The notes: generated from the letters alone by a model not told the origin. 64,000 nucleotides of DNA from DATHWB01 sp041744795 (GCA_041744795.1 JBGTKD010000192.1:1-64000); one strand, 5' to 3'. Numbered from the stretch's first letter, positions 8,271-16,781 are shown. Translations and numbers: made by a program.

Positions 8271-8891
8271 TCAGGAAGCTTTTTGGGCAGCAGGCTTGCT
8301 GGCCGTCGTCTTGGCCGTGGAGGCCTTGGCGGCAGGCTTGGTAGCAGGCTTCTTGGCAGCGGGCTTCTTGGCAGCGGGCTTGGTAGCAGCGGGCTTGGTA
8401 GCAGCGGGCTTGGTGGCCGTGCTCGTGGTGACCGTCGTCTTGGCCGTGGTGGCCTTGGCGGCAGGCTTGGCAGCGGGCTTCTTGGCAGCAGGCTTCCTTG
8501 CCGTCGTGGTCTTGGGCTTGGCGGCAGCCTTGGGAGCGACCGCGGCAACTGACACAACAACCTTCTCGGCTGGCTTGGACTCGGGGCGGAAGTTGGCACG
8601 CCAGGTACCCACGATGTCCTCGAGTTGATCGCGCAATTTGTTGACCTGGTTCTGGACCTGGTCAAAGTCCACCTTCGACGTCAGGTCGTCGAGCGCCTTG
8701 GCGTCTGTGACCTTGCCGAGGAACTGCTCGCCCTCGCCGGCCCAGACCTCGATGCGGCTCTTCATGTCAGAGGATGCCTCGGAGCTGTTCTTGTCGATCA
8801 TCGACTTGAGGTCTTCGAGCTTGGCCTGGGCCGAGCGGACAACTGCGACTTGGGCGCCGACTGCTGCGTATAGGTACTTCTTGGTCTGCAT
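8271..8891 (-). CDS. hbhA: heparin-binding hemagglutinin-like / H1-like protein
   Basis: This 206-residue protein has an N-terminal hydrophobic start and a long amphipathic coiled-coil region (about residues 10-105). Its C-terminal half (about 118-206) consists almost only of Lys, Ala, Pro and Thr, with repeats such as KPAAKKPAAK. That is the architecture of mycobacterial HbhA, an adhesin and lipid-body/phasin-like protein whose Lys/Pro/Ala tail binds sulfated glycans. In mycobacteria an XRE regulator gene lies directly upstream, as here. The ATG at 8891 has an AAGGAGA ribosome-binding site; an in-frame ATG at 8912 lacks one. The tail also resembles histone H1-like nucleoid proteins, so DNA compaction is an alternative role. 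Confidence 0.75.
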   Translation of the reverse strand: MQTKKYLYAAVGAQVAVVRSAQAKLEDLKSMIDKNSSEASSDMKSRIEVWAGEGEQFLGKVTDAKALDDLTSKVDFDQVQNQVNKLRDQLEDIVGTWRANFRPESKPAEKVVVSVAAVAPKAAAKPKTTTARKPAAKKPAAKPAAKATTAKTTVTTSTATKPAATKPAATKPAAKKPAAKKPATKPAAKASTAKTTASKPAAQKAS

Positions 8892-8908
8892 GGACCGTTC
8901 TCCTTGTT

Positions 8909-9292
8909 TCATTCCTGCTCGGTGACGGACGCCGCGTCGAGCAGCGCCCGGTAAAGATCGAGCAGAACCTTCTTTTGTCTTGGCGTGAGCGCCGGGTCGG
9001 CTTCGACGGCTTCGACGACGGTTGGTGCCGCCCCGCCTTCTTCGATCAACCCAGCGCGGGTGTACAGCGATTCGGCCGAGACTTCCAGCGCCCGCGAGAG
9101 GCGTTTGAGGATCTCGGCTGATGGTCGCCGAATACCGCGTTCGATCTGTGACAGGTAAGGGTTCGAGACTCCAGCCCGATCGGCCAGTCGTCTTAGCGAC
9201 AGGTTGGCGCGTTCGCGCTGTTCGCGTATGAACGTGCCGACGTGCTTTTCGTCGGGCTCTTCTGGGGTATCGATGTGCTTGCTATTAGTCAC
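8909..9292 (-). CDS. XRE-family transcriptional regulator
   Basis: This 127-residue protein has an XRE/Cro-type helix-turn-helix (about residues 20-75; LSLRRLADRAGVSNPYLSQIERG). A C-terminal segment with LTPRQKKVLLDLYRALL follows. It matches the pattern of the regulator that precedes hbhA in mycobacteria. The GTG at 9292 was chosen over an upstream TTG because a promoter (TTGCAA, 17 bases, TAGTTT, 7 bases) leads exactly to it, implying a leaderless mRNA. A broken palindrome over the start codon suggests autoregulation. The stop lies 17 bases before the hbhA-like start, so the two probably form an operon. Confidence 0.88.
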   Translation of the reverse strand: MTNSKHIDTPEEPDEKHVGTFIREQRERANLSLRRLADRAGVSNPYLSQIERGIRRPSAEILKRLSRALEVSAESLYTRAGLIEEGGAAPTVVEAVEADPALTPRQKKVLLDLYRALLDAASVTEQE

Positions 9293-9328
9293 TAAGTGCA
9301 AACTACAGCAAGCGTGTAACTTTTGCAA
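9278..9328 (-). promoter_or_regulatory. leaderless promoter with overlapping inverted repeat, XRE gene
   Basis: On the minus strand, -35 TTGCAA (9328-9323), a 17-base spacer and -10 TAGTTT (9305-9300) precede the GTG at 9292 by 7 bases. An interrupted inverted repeat pairs CTTGCT/TAGT (9278-9289) with ACTA/AGCAAG (9302-9312), covering the -10 and the start codon. This is a good position for self-repression by the XRE protein. Confidence 0.6.
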
Positions 9329-9353
9329 GCGCGGAGGCGCAAGTTGCGAGCAC

Positions 9354-10085
9354 TCAGAAAGTCGCGCCGCTCCCGAGAGCGTCGCCGACGAAATATGCGA
9401 TCACGCCGCCGAAGCCGGCGATCGCCAGATTTTCAAGTCCGGCGATGAACGGGTTGGTCTTCGTCACCCTCGTCTTGGCGGCCCCAACGCCAAAAAGTGC
9501 GATCCCGGTGAGGATTGTCGCCCACCACAGACCTTGGGTGGAGGTGTCGGCGAAAATAAACGGCAGAACCGGCGGTGCGGCGCCCGCTAGGAACAACAGT
9601 CCGGAGAACGCCATGGCTTTGTACGGCGATCGCCGCTCAGACTCGGGGGCCCCGAACTCGAGAGCCTTCATGGCATTGAGCAAGGCAGCGTCGGATCGAT
9701 CGAAGGCGTCGACGACAGGGTCGAGGTCCTCTTCCAACAGCCCCATCTCCTCGAACATGTCACGCAACTGGTCGAGCTCGGACTGACGGTGGTGGATGAT
9801 GTGGACCTGTTCGAGGCGCATCTCGGACTCGAGCACCTCAACCTGGCTCTTGGTGGCGAGGTACTCGCCCGCGCCCATGGAAACGGCTCCTGCCAGTGCC
9901 CCGGCGACTCCGGTGATGACGATGGCCTCCTGCGTCATGCCAGCACCGGCCACGCCGATGACCAGCAGAACCATGGACACGAGGCCGTCGTTTACGCCAA
10001 GGATTATGTCGCGCCAGTACTGACGCGTCTCGCCTACATGGGGCTCGTAAGGGACCGCGGGGCTCTCTTGGCTTTCCGTGGTCAT
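9354..10085 (-). CDS. VIT family (CCC1/VIT1-like) iron/manganese transporter
   Basis: This 243-residue membrane protein has the VIT family signature: an early DIILGVNDGLVSMVLLVIGVAGAG membrane helix, AGALAGAVSMGAGEYLATKSQ, a charged cytoplasmic metal-binding stretch (about residues 85-150) and three C-terminal membrane helices. Family members move ferrous iron or manganese out of the cytosol. The ATG at 10085 has TAGACT 6 bases upstream, so the mRNA is probably leaderless. The gene is divergent from tyrA across a 68-base region. Confidence 0.88.
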   Translation of the reverse strand: MTTESQESPAVPYEPHVGETRQYWRDIILGVNDGLVSMVLLVIGVAGAGMTQEAIVITGVAGALAGAVSMGAGEYLATKSQVEVLESEMRLEQVHIIHHRQSELDQLRDMFEEMGLLEEDLDPVVDAFDRSDAALLNAMKALEFGAPESERRSPYKAMAFSGLLFLAGAAPPVLPFIFADTSTQGLWWATILTGIALFGVGAAKTRVTKTNPFIAGLENLAIAGFGGVIAYFVGDALGSGATF

Positions 10086-10091
10086 GTGCCG

Positions 10092-10147
10092 AGTCTATCG
10101 AATGGCGATCCTTGCTCGGAAATGCAGTGGTTGTTGGCTTCTAGGCT
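10092..10147. promoter_or_regulatory. divergent pair of leaderless promoters (VIT gene / tyrA)
   Basis: On the minus strand TAGACT (10097-10092) is 6 bases from the VIT ATG. On the plus strand TAGGCT (10142-10147) is 6 bases from the tyrA ATG. Neither gene has a Shine-Dalgarno sequence. The 44 bases between the two -10 elements must hold both -35 regions. Confidence 0.55.
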
Positions 10148-10153
10148 GCCGGG

Positions 10154-11179
10154 ATGCAACGGGAAGCAGCCGTCCTTGGCACAGGTCTGATCGGAACGTC
10201 GGTTGCGATAGCGCTCCGCACGGCGGGTTGGATTGTCCGCGGCTATGACCCGGATGGTGCAGCTTTGAGCCAGGCAGCGGTGATGGGAGGGGTCGAGCCC
10301 TGCGATTCGATGAGTGAAGCGGTCGCCGGGGCCCAACTCGTTGTGCTCGCCGCCACAGTCACGGCAATCCTGGAGACGCTCGAGACTCTGGAGACTGATG
10401 CCCTGGTTACCGATGTCGCCGGTGTGAAGCGCCCAATCGTCGAAGCTGCGTCCCACCTGGCGCGCTTCGTTGGCGGTCATCCGATGGCAGGCCGCGAGTC
10501 GTCCGGACCAGAGGGTGCTTCCGGCGGGATGTTCCGCGGTGCCATTTGGGTATTGACCACCGACGGTGCCGACGACGGTGATCTGATGGAGATGTCGGCG
10601 ATCGTTCAGTCTTTGGGAGCGGTACCAGTGCAGATGACCGCCCTCGCCCACGATCGCGCTGTGGCGGCGGCCAGTCACATTCCGCACCTCACCGCTGCCA
10701 GCCTTGTCTCCCTTGTCAGTCGCGAGGAGGGCGCTCGGGCCCTAGTCGCTGGGGGTTTTCGCGATCTGACCCGCGTGGCTGCCTCAGAACCGGGATGGTG
10801 GTCTGAGGTGTTGGTGGCCAATCGGGATGCGGTGGCCGAAGAGCTGCGGCTTTTGGCCAGCTTGCTTGGTGAACTGGCGGACATGGTCGAGTCTGAGGAT
10901 CGAGAGGCGGTTCAGTCCCGGTTGGAGGTTGCCCGTAAGTTGCGGCGAGGCATGGCTGCGCCGGTCACAGCCGTCCGCGTCATCCTCGAAGACCGTCCAG
11001 GAGAGATCGCCGAAGTCGGCAAGGCACTGTCGGATAGCGGTGTAGATCTGCGCGACCTCCAGCTCCGCCACGCCGTGCACGGCGGCGGGGGCGTTCTGAC
11101 GCTCTCGGTGAAACCGGTAGATGCCCGCAAGTTGCGTGCCGCACTCGACCTCGCGGGATTCCGAGTTCTGGAGACCTGA
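10154..11179 (+). CDS. tyrA: prephenate dehydrogenase
   Basis: This 341-residue cytoplasmic enzyme oxidatively decarboxylates prephenate to 4-hydroxyphenylpyruvate in tyrosine synthesis. The N-terminal Rossmann motif is VLGTGLIGTS (residues 7-16). The prephenate-binding GGHPMAGRE lies near residue 112, and a C-terminal ACT domain (about 270-341; VRVILEDRPGEIAEVGKALSDSGV) probably gives feedback control by tyrosine. Length and domain order are normal for actinobacterial TyrA. The gene starts at ATG 10154 from a leaderless promoter and converges on the M20 amidohydrolase. Confidence 0.95.
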   Translation: MQREAAVLGTGLIGTSVAIALRTAGWIVRGYDPDGAALSQAAVMGGVEPCDSMSEAVAGAQLVVLAATVTAILETLETLETDALVTDVAGVKRPIVEAASHLARFVGGHPMAGRESSGPEGASGGMFRGAIWVLTTDGADDGDLMEMSAIVQSLGAVPVQMTALAHDRAVAAASHIPHLTAASLVSLVSREEGARALVAGGFRDLTRVAASEPGWWSEVLVANRDAVAEELRLLASLLGELADMVESEDREAVQSRLEVARKLRRGMAAPVTAVRVILEDRPGEIAEVGKALSDSGVDLRDLQLRHAVHGGGGVLTLSVKPVDARKLRAALDLAGFRVLET

Positions 11180-11183
11180 GGTC

Positions 11184-12332
11184 TCAGGAAGTCAATTCGC
11201 GGAGCAACCCGAGACCGACTCGCAGCCCTACTTCGAGGGCGCCTTCGTCGAGTACGAACGAGGCCGAGTGCAGGTCACTCGTACTGGCCAGGTCAGACGC
11301 GCAGCCCAGTCGAAAGAGGACACCCGGTGCCTCGGCCAGATAGACGGCGAAGTCCTCGCCCCCCATCGACGTGTACGTCGATGTGACTGTCTCAGGACCG
11401 AGGACGCGTTCTACTGCCGGTGTCAGTCGCGTCACGAGCTCGGCATCGTTTATGACCGGAGCCAATCCTCGGTTGTAGCGAATGTCGACAGTCGCTCCGA
11501 AGGGAGCGGCCAGTTGGCTGGCGACGCGCCGGAGGATCTCGGGGACCCGTTCCCAGGCATCGTGGTCGGGGGTGCGAACTGTCCCTGACATCTGGACCGA
11601 CGTGGGGATTACGTTGTCTGCGGTACCGCCATGGACCTGTCCGAACGTGATCACCAGCGGGGCTCGGGCGTCGACGAGCCTGCTGACGATGCCAGGGAGC
11701 TGAGCGATTACATGGCCCGCAGCCTGCACGACATCGACCGTCTCGTGGGGTCGGGCAGTATGTCCGCCGGGGCCCTCGAGAAGGATCGAGAAACGGTCGG
11801 CAGAGGCCGTGATTGCGCCTGGCTTGACTCCCACGAGCCCGGTCTCTAAATGCGGATCGACGTGGAAGGCGATGATCGCCTCCGCGCCTGCGACGGCACC
11901 CTCTGCAGCTAGTTCGTCGGCGCCTCCGGGGAACACTTCTTCGGAAGGCTGAAAGATAAACCTCACTCTTCGGCTGATCTCTAGCCGTTCCCAGGCCAGT
12001 GCAAGGCCGAGGGCAATTGCGGTGTGGGCGTCATGGCCGCAGGCATGCATCACGCCCGGATTCCGTGAGGCAAACGGGAGGTCTGTCGGCTCTGTGATCG
12101 GGAGGGCGTCGAGGTCGGCTCGGAACACGATGAGCGGACCTTCGGTACCCACGTCGACGGTGAGGCCGGATTTGGGGGTGCGAAGGCGCGGGTTGAAGCG
12201 CGTCAGATGAGAGGCGATGAGATCTGTGGTTAGGAACTCCTGTTTGGAGAGTTCCGGGTTTTGGTGAATGGCACGGCGAACGTCCATCACGGTCGGAAGG
12301 ACGCTCGCCACCACGCTGGCGGTGTCGAGCAT
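11184..12332 (-). CDS. M20 family amidohydrolase
   Basis: This 382-residue enzyme belongs to the M20/M40 amidohydrolase family (IAA-amino acid hydrolase, hippurate hydrolase, N-acyl-amino-acid deacylase). It shows the opening VMDVRRAIHQNPELS, the metal-binding MHACGHDAHTA, and later PSEEVFPGGA and SMGGEDFAVYL. A dimerisation domain interrupts the catalytic domain in the middle. The substrate cannot be assigned. The ATG at 12332 gives the normal family length; the longer open frame runs into the methyltransferase promoter and was rejected. Confidence 0.9.
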   Translation of the reverse strand: MLDTASVVASVLPTVMDVRRAIHQNPELSKQEFLTTDLIASHLTRFNPRLRTPKSGLTVDVGTEGPLIVFRADLDALPITEPTDLPFASRNPGVMHACGHDAHTAIALGLALAWERLEISRRVRFIFQPSEEVFPGGADELAAEGAVAGAEAIIAFHVDPHLETGLVGVKPGAITASADRFSILLEGPGGHTARPHETVDVVQAAGHVIAQLPGIVSRLVDARAPLVITFGQVHGGTADNVIPTSVQMSGTVRTPDHDAWERVPEILRRVASQLAAPFGATVDIRYNRGLAPVINDAELVTRLTPAVERVLGPETVTSTYTSMGGEDFAVYLAEAPGVLFRLGCASDLASTSDLHSASFVLDEGALEVGLRVGLGLLRELTS

Positions 12333-12400
12333 GAACCCGCAAGGGTACACCGCACCGCCACGGCCGAGCCAGACGGCGGCTACTGGCGGCCCTCCGGGTC

Positions 12401-12406
12401 TAGCCT
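12401..12406 (+). promoter_or_regulatory. -10 element, leaderless promoter of the DNA methyltransferase gene
   Basis: TAGCCT is followed by 7 bases and then GTG at 12414. This decides the start among several upstream in-frame candidates. The promoter lies between two divergent genes only about 80 bases apart. Confidence 0.5.
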
Positions 12407-12413
12407 TCTGACC

Positions 12414-13805
12414 GTGGTCGAGTCGAAAAGAACGAGGACGTCGAACTTCGGTTCGTCGCGGCGTGAGAGCCACGACGCGTCGGCTTTTTACGACCGGTTT
12501 GAGCCTCCGACCATCCACAAGGACCGAGACGTCAACTGGCACAAGGCGATAGACCACATCTACCGCGGTGACGCCAGACACATGATTGAGGTCCCTAGCA
12601 ACTCGGTGGCACTCGTCGTCACGTCACCGCCCTACTTCGCAGGGAAGGAATACGAAGAGGACATGGGACGCGGCCACGTGCCCTCTTCGTATCGTGCGTA
12701 CTTACAGGGCCTAGAGGAGGTATTCGCCGAATGCGTGCGGACCCTCGAACCGGGTGGTCGCATGGCGGTCAACGTCGCCAACCTCGGACGTCGTCCCTAC
12801 CGGTCACTGTCAGGCGACGTGATCCAGATCTTTGAGCGTCTCGGGCTGCTGTTGAGGGGAGAGATCGTGTGGGTGAAGGCCAGGGGAGCGTCAGGTTCCA
12901 CAGCCTGGGGAACCTTCCAGCGACCCGCCAATCCGGTTCTGCGTGACCTCAGCGAGCGCGTCATTCTTGCCAGCAAAGGTCGTTTCGACCGGGCCGTGTC
13001 TGCTCGGGAAAGAGCAGAAGAAGGTCATCCGCACATCGCCGATATCTGGCGCGACGAGTTCATGGAAGCGACGACCGATATCTGGGAGATTCCGTCCGAG
13101 AGCGCCACGCGCGTCAACCATCCTGCGCCATTCCCAGTCGAGTTGCCGCGTCGCCTCATCGAGTTGTTGACTTATCGCGGGGACTTGGTCCTTGATCCGT
13201 TCATTGGATCGGGAACGACGGCGGTAGCCGCCGTACAAGCCGGCCGGCACTACGTCGGTTATGAGATCGACGAGGAATACCGCACCCGTGCCGTAGACCG
13301 TGTCGCAAGCGCGTCGGTAGACCCGGTGCCGGGCGCCCGGATTCCTGGGGACCGGCCCGACAAGGACGAGATCGAGACCTCCACCGAGCAGGCCATCCGT
13401 GAAGGACGCGCCATGCGGGACGTAGCAGTCGCCATTCTGAAAGATCTCGGCTTTGTCGACTTGCACGAGAAGGTAAAGGTCGGGCCGGGCATAGAGATTT
13501 CGATCGAAGCCATTGATCGCACGGGGGCCAGGTGGCTGTTCGATGTGTCTGGTGGATTCACCGCCTCCAAGCCAGGGTTGGCTCGGATCGACACCCTGTG
13601 GCGGGCGATCGGAAGGGCGGCGGCAATCGATGCTCATCGGGACGGTCGCCGTCTCGTGCTCCTCACATCCCATAGACCCCCTGAGCGTTCTCCCGCCGCC
13701 CGCGTGTTGGCCGAGGTTGTCGGACCTGACAAGCCCGTCTTCGACGTGATCCAACTCCTGGATCCGCAAGACATGGATCGCCTGGCCGCGCACGTCGATG
13801 GTTGA
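12414..13805 (+). CDS. beta-class DNA methyltransferase with C-terminal nuclease-like domain
   Basis: This 463-residue protein has the catalytic motif TSPPY near residue 70 and the AdoMet-binding motif DPFIGSGTT near residue 260. That order (IV before I) defines beta-class amino-methyltransferases, which methylate N4 of cytosine or N6 of adenine. A further domain of about 130 residues (about 330-463) follows. It has the strand pattern of a PD-(D/E)XK fold (EISIEAIDRTGARWLFDVSGG) but DVS where the ExK motif would be, so it is probably not an active nuclease. No restriction gene is adjacent, so this may be an orphan epigenetic methyltransferase. It overlaps the next gene by 8 bases. Confidence 0.85.
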   Translation: MVESKRTRTSNFGSSRRESHDASAFYDRFEPPTIHKDRDVNWHKAIDHIYRGDARHMIEVPSNSVALVVTSPPYFAGKEYEEDMGRGHVPSSYRAYLQGLEEVFAECVRTLEPGGRMAVNVANLGRRPYRSLSGDVIQIFERLGLLLRGEIVWVKARGASGSTAWGTFQRPANPVLRDLSERVILASKGRFDRAVSARERAEEGHPHIADIWRDEFMEATTDIWEIPSESATRVNHPAPFPVELPRRLIELLTYRGDLVLDPFIGSGTTAVAAVQAGRHYVGYEIDEEYRTRAVDRVASASVDPVPGARIPGDRPDKDEIETSTEQAIREGRAMRDVAVAILKDLGFVDLHEKVKVGPGIEISIEAIDRTGARWLFDVSGGFTASKPGLARIDTLWRAIGRAAAIDAHRDGRRLVLLTSHRPPERSPAARVLAEVVGPDKPVFDVIQLLDPQDMDRLAAHVDG

Positions 13806-14148
13806 AGACAGCCGGCCGACGTCTACCGCTCCCGGCAACGTCGCCGTCGCCGTCGTGCATGAGGATCCACCTCGGATTTTTGTCGCATCCGACGAGGTGT
13901 CGCTCGGCAGGCTTCTGGCCACCGAGATCGTGTGTGAGGCCGATCCTGGTCGCCTGGATGAAGGAGATCTGTCGGTCATCCGCACCGCACTGCTGGGTGA
14001 GGACTGGTCGACGGCGGTGGCTACGTGGATCGAAGCGACGGGCGTGCGCGTCGATGTCCATCCCGACGAGCCTGTGACTCACCACCAGGATCTGACATCA
14101 GAAGACGCCGCTTTCGACATCCGGCTGAGCAGGTTGTTCGAGAAGTGA
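13798..14148 (+). CDS. hypothetical protein coupled to methyltransferase and deaminase genes
   Basis: This 116-residue acidic protein matches no family that I recognise. It has no signal peptide and no membrane segment. A predicted beta-strand start (NVAVAVVHEDPPRIFVASDEVSLGR) is followed by a helical middle (TALLGEDWSTAVATWIEATG). The ATG at 13798 overlaps the methyltransferase end by 8 bases, and its stop overlaps the adenosine deaminase GTG as GTGA. It is therefore translated as part of this operon. Codon use is normal for the window, which supports a real gene. Confidence 0.75.
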   Translation: MVEDSRPTSTAPGNVAVAVVHEDPPRIFVASDEVSLGRLLATEIVCEADPGRLDEGDLSVIRTALLGEDWSTAVATWIEATGVRVDVHPDEPVTHHQDLTSEDAAFDIRLSRLFEK

Positions 14149-15134
14149 GCGTGTGGGATTCGATGCCCAAGGTGGAGCTTCATCTCCACCTGGAAGGGGC
14201 GATACCCGCCGATGGGATGTGGACGCTCGTCGAACGTCACGGCGGGGACCCCGACGTGCCTGACCCGGGTGCGCTGGCCGCCCGCTTCGAATTTTCGGAT
14301 TTCACCCACTTCATCTCGACCTGGGAATGGAAGCTGAAGTTCCACACGACCCTCGACGACTATCGCTTCCTGGCCGAGGCAGTAGCCCGAGACCTCGCCC
14401 GTCAGGGACACACCTATGTAGAGGCTTACGTTTCGCCGTCCGATTCGGGTCTCGCCACCCAGCCCATGCTGATGGCCGTGCGGGAGGGACTCGAGGCGGT
14501 CCAAGGGATTCGCGTCGCTCTGGTCCCAGACCTCGTACGTGACACCGGACACGAAATGGCGATGCGGACGTTGGAGGAGGTGATCGAGGTCGCCGCCGAC
14601 GCCGGCGTGATCGGCATCACGATCGGCGGCTCAGAACAACACCACCCGGCGGTCGAGTTTGTCGAGGTGTTCCGTCGGGCGCGCAGCGCGGGACTGGGAC
14701 TGACCGCCCACGCCGGGGAGGCGGCCGGCCCCGAAAGTGTTCGCCAGGCGATCGACGACCTCGGAGTTGATCGGATCGGTCACGGAGTTCGGTCGGTTGA
14801 AGACCCGGCGCTCTTAGCCGAGATCGTCGATCGTCAGATACCACTCGAGGTTTGTCCGACCTCGAATGTGCGAACGGGGGTTTCAGCAGACTTTGCCAGC
14901 CACCAGGTACGAGAACTTATCGATGCCGGGGCCTTTGTGACCATCAACACCGACGATCCCGCCATGTTCGGTTGCACTCTGGCCAGCGAGCTTTCGGCGA
15001 TCGAGTCTCTCGGGTACAACGACGACACCATGCGGGTGCTGGCCGAGAACGCCATAGACGCCTCCTGGGCAACAGCGGGCGCCAAGCGAGACATGCATGT
15101 CGCGCTGGCCGAGTGGTGGAGCGACCACCGGTAG
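14145..15134 (+). CDS. add: adenosine deaminase
   Basis: This 329-residue TIM-barrel enzyme deaminates adenosine or deoxyadenosine to inosine. Metal and catalytic motifs are complete: HLHLEGAI near the N-terminus, the catalytic HAGEAAG, the HGVRSVED region, CPTSN and INTDDPAMFG. The GTG at 14145 overlaps the preceding stop; an internal ATG at 14163 is an alternative start just before the conserved PKVELHLHLEG. Some members of this family act on adenine or other aminopurines, so exact substrate preference is not proven. Its own stop codon is embedded in the -10 element of nadE. Confidence 0.92.
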   Translation: MSVWDSMPKVELHLHLEGAIPADGMWTLVERHGGDPDVPDPGALAARFEFSDFTHFISTWEWKLKFHTTLDDYRFLAEAVARDLARQGHTYVEAYVSPSDSGLATQPMLMAVREGLEAVQGIRVALVPDLVRDTGHEMAMRTLEEVIEVAADAGVIGITIGGSEQHHPAVEFVEVFRRARSAGLGLTAHAGEAAGPESVRQAIDDLGVDRIGHGVRSVEDPALLAEIVDRQIPLEVCPTSNVRTGVSADFASHQVRELIDAGAFVTINTDDPAMFGCTLASELSAIESLGYNDDTMRVLAENAIDASWATAGAKRDMHVALAEWWSDHR

Positions 15135-15137
15135 CCT
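15132..15137 (+). promoter_or_regulatory. -10 element, leaderless promoter of nadE
   Basis: TAGCCT includes the TAG stop codon of the adenosine deaminase gene and stands 6 bases before the nadE ATG. nadE can therefore be transcribed on its own although it follows the upstream operon closely. Confidence 0.5.
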
Positions 15138-15143
15138 GGTCCT

Positions 15144-16781
15144 ATGAAAGTGGCGGGCGCCCAATTGAACCTCACCGTCGGAGACTTGGAGGGCAACGAG
15201 ACCCGTATCGCTGATGCGATGCGATGGGCGGAGGACGAAGGCGCAGATGTGCTGCTCGTTCCCGAACTGGCTGTAACCGGCTACCCGCCTGAGGACCTCG
15301 TTCACCGCCCCTCGTTCGTGGCCGCCAATCGGGAGGTGGTCGTGAGGCTGGCTCGCCTGTCGGGACATACGACCTCGGTCATCGGGTTCGTCGACACGGC
15401 GAACGACCGGGTTTCGGGAGATGCAGGTCCCCCCAGGGTGGCTAACGCCGCCGCGGTCGTCTCCGGCGGGGAAATCCGCGGCGTGTATCACAAGGTTCTC
15501 CTGCCCAACTACGGAGTCTTCGATGAGGACCGCTACTTCGAGGCAGGCTCGAAACCCGCGACGGTCTGGGAGATTGCCGGGGAGTCAGTAGGGATTTCGA
15601 TCTGTGAGGACATGTGGCTGGCGGAAGGTCCACCCCATCTCCAGGCCGGGGCAGGAGCCCGGATTCTTCTAAACATCAACGCCTCCCCGTTCCACCGGGG
15701 AAAGGCCGCCGAGCGCGAGCGCATGCTGGCGCAGAGGGCGATAACGGCGAATGTCCCCGTCGTGTACCTGAACCTGATAGGCGGCCAGGATGAGTTGGTC
15801 TTCGACGGTGCGTCGGTTGTTCTCGCCGCCGATGGAACCGTGATCCATCGCTCCCCCCAGTTCACCGAAGACCGTTTTCTCGTCGAGCTGGCACTTGGCG
15901 GCGAGCCAGAGGTTCCGTGTTGTGTGGCAGATCTCCTCGAACCGACCGAAGAGGTTTATCGGGCACTGGTTACCGGTCTCGGTGACTACTGCCGCAAGAA
16001 CGGCTTCGACAATGTGGTGATTGGCCTCTCGGGGGGTATCGACTCAGCTTTGACGGCCACGCTGGCAGCTGACGCCCTGGGCGGAGCGAACGTGTGGGGG
16101 GTCACAATGCCCTCCCGCTTCAGCTCGGAAGGGTCCGTGTCGGACTCCAAGGCTCTCGCCGCAAACTTGGGACTGCGGTTCGACGAGATAGCCATGGATG
16201 ACATCTTTTCGGAGTTTCTGGACGCCCTGGGTCCGGCGTTCGCAGGTACAGAGTTCGGTGTGGCCGAAGAGAACATCCAGTCCCGGATCAGGGGCGCACT
16301 GCTGATGGCCCTATCCAACAAGCACGGTCCGATGGTTGTCGCAACCGGCAACAAGTCGGAGATGGCAGCCGGGTACGCCACCCTTTATGGGGACATGGCG
16401 GGCGGGTTCGCCGTACTGCAGGACGTCTTCAAGACACTGGTTTTCGAGCTGGCCAGATGGCGCAACCGCCACGGGGAGGTGATTCCCTGGGCCACCATCG
16501 AAAAACCTCCGTCTGCCGAACTACGTCCGAATCAGAAGGACACAGATTCGCTGCCCCCATATGAGGTGCTCGATGCGATCTTGGAGCGATACATCGAAGA
16601 CGACATGGGTCCGGCTGAGATCATTGCTGACGGTTTCGAACCGGATTTGGTTAGACGGATAGCGCGCATGGTGGATCGCAACGAGTACAAACGGCGCCAG
16701 GCAGCGCCCGGCGTGAAGATCACAACCAAGGCTTTCGGTCGCGATCGCAGACTGCCAATCACGAATCACTTCCGTCCGTGA
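15144..16781 (+). CDS. nadE: glutamine-dependent NAD+ synthetase
   Basis: This 545-residue enzyme has an N-terminal nitrilase-type glutaminase domain (about residues 1-250; Glu in VPELAVTGYPPEDL, Lys in YHKVLLPNYG, Cys in SICEDMW). A C-terminal ATP-pyrophosphatase synthetase domain has SGGIDSALTA near residue 297. It converts nicotinic acid adenine dinucleotide to NAD+ using glutamine and ATP. The length is that of the two-domain form lacking the longer mycobacterial linker. The stop overlaps the GTG of the aminotransferase gene. Confidence 0.96.
   Translation: MKVAGAQLNLTVGDLEGNETRIADAMRWAEDEGADVLLVPELAVTGYPPEDLVHRPSFVAANREVVVRLARLSGHTTSVIGFVDTANDRVSGDAGPPRVANAAAVVSGGEIRGVYHKVLLPNYGVFDEDRYFEAGSKPATVWEIAGESVGISICEDMWLAEGPPHLQAGAGARILLNINASPFHRGKAAERERMLAQRAITANVPVVYLNLIGGQDELVFDGASVVLAADGTVIHRSPQFTEDRFLVELALGGEPEVPCCVADLLEPTEEVYRALVTGLGDYCRKNGFDNVVIGLSGGIDSALTATLAADALGGANVWGVTMPSRFSSEGSVSDSKALAANLGLRFDEIAMDDIFSEFLDALGPAFAGTEFGVAEENIQSRIRGALLMALSNKHGPMVVATGNKSEMAAGYATLYGDMAGGFAVLQDVFKTLVFELARWRNRHGEVIPWATIEKPPSAELRPNQKDTDSLPPYEVLDAILERYIEDDMGPAEIIADGFEPDLVRRIARMVDRNEYKRRQAAPGVKITTKAFGRDRRLPITNHFRP

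Noticed and set aside
8216..8665. Minus-strand frame rich in Pro, Arg and Ser overlapping the hbhA-like tail
   Set aside because: It is an out-of-frame reading of the Lys/Ala/Pro repeats.
12891..13985. Minus-strand open frame of 364 residues opposite the methyltransferase
   Set aside because: It is the antisense shadow of a gene with clear TSPPY and FIGSGTT motifs; it has no promoter or recognisable domain.
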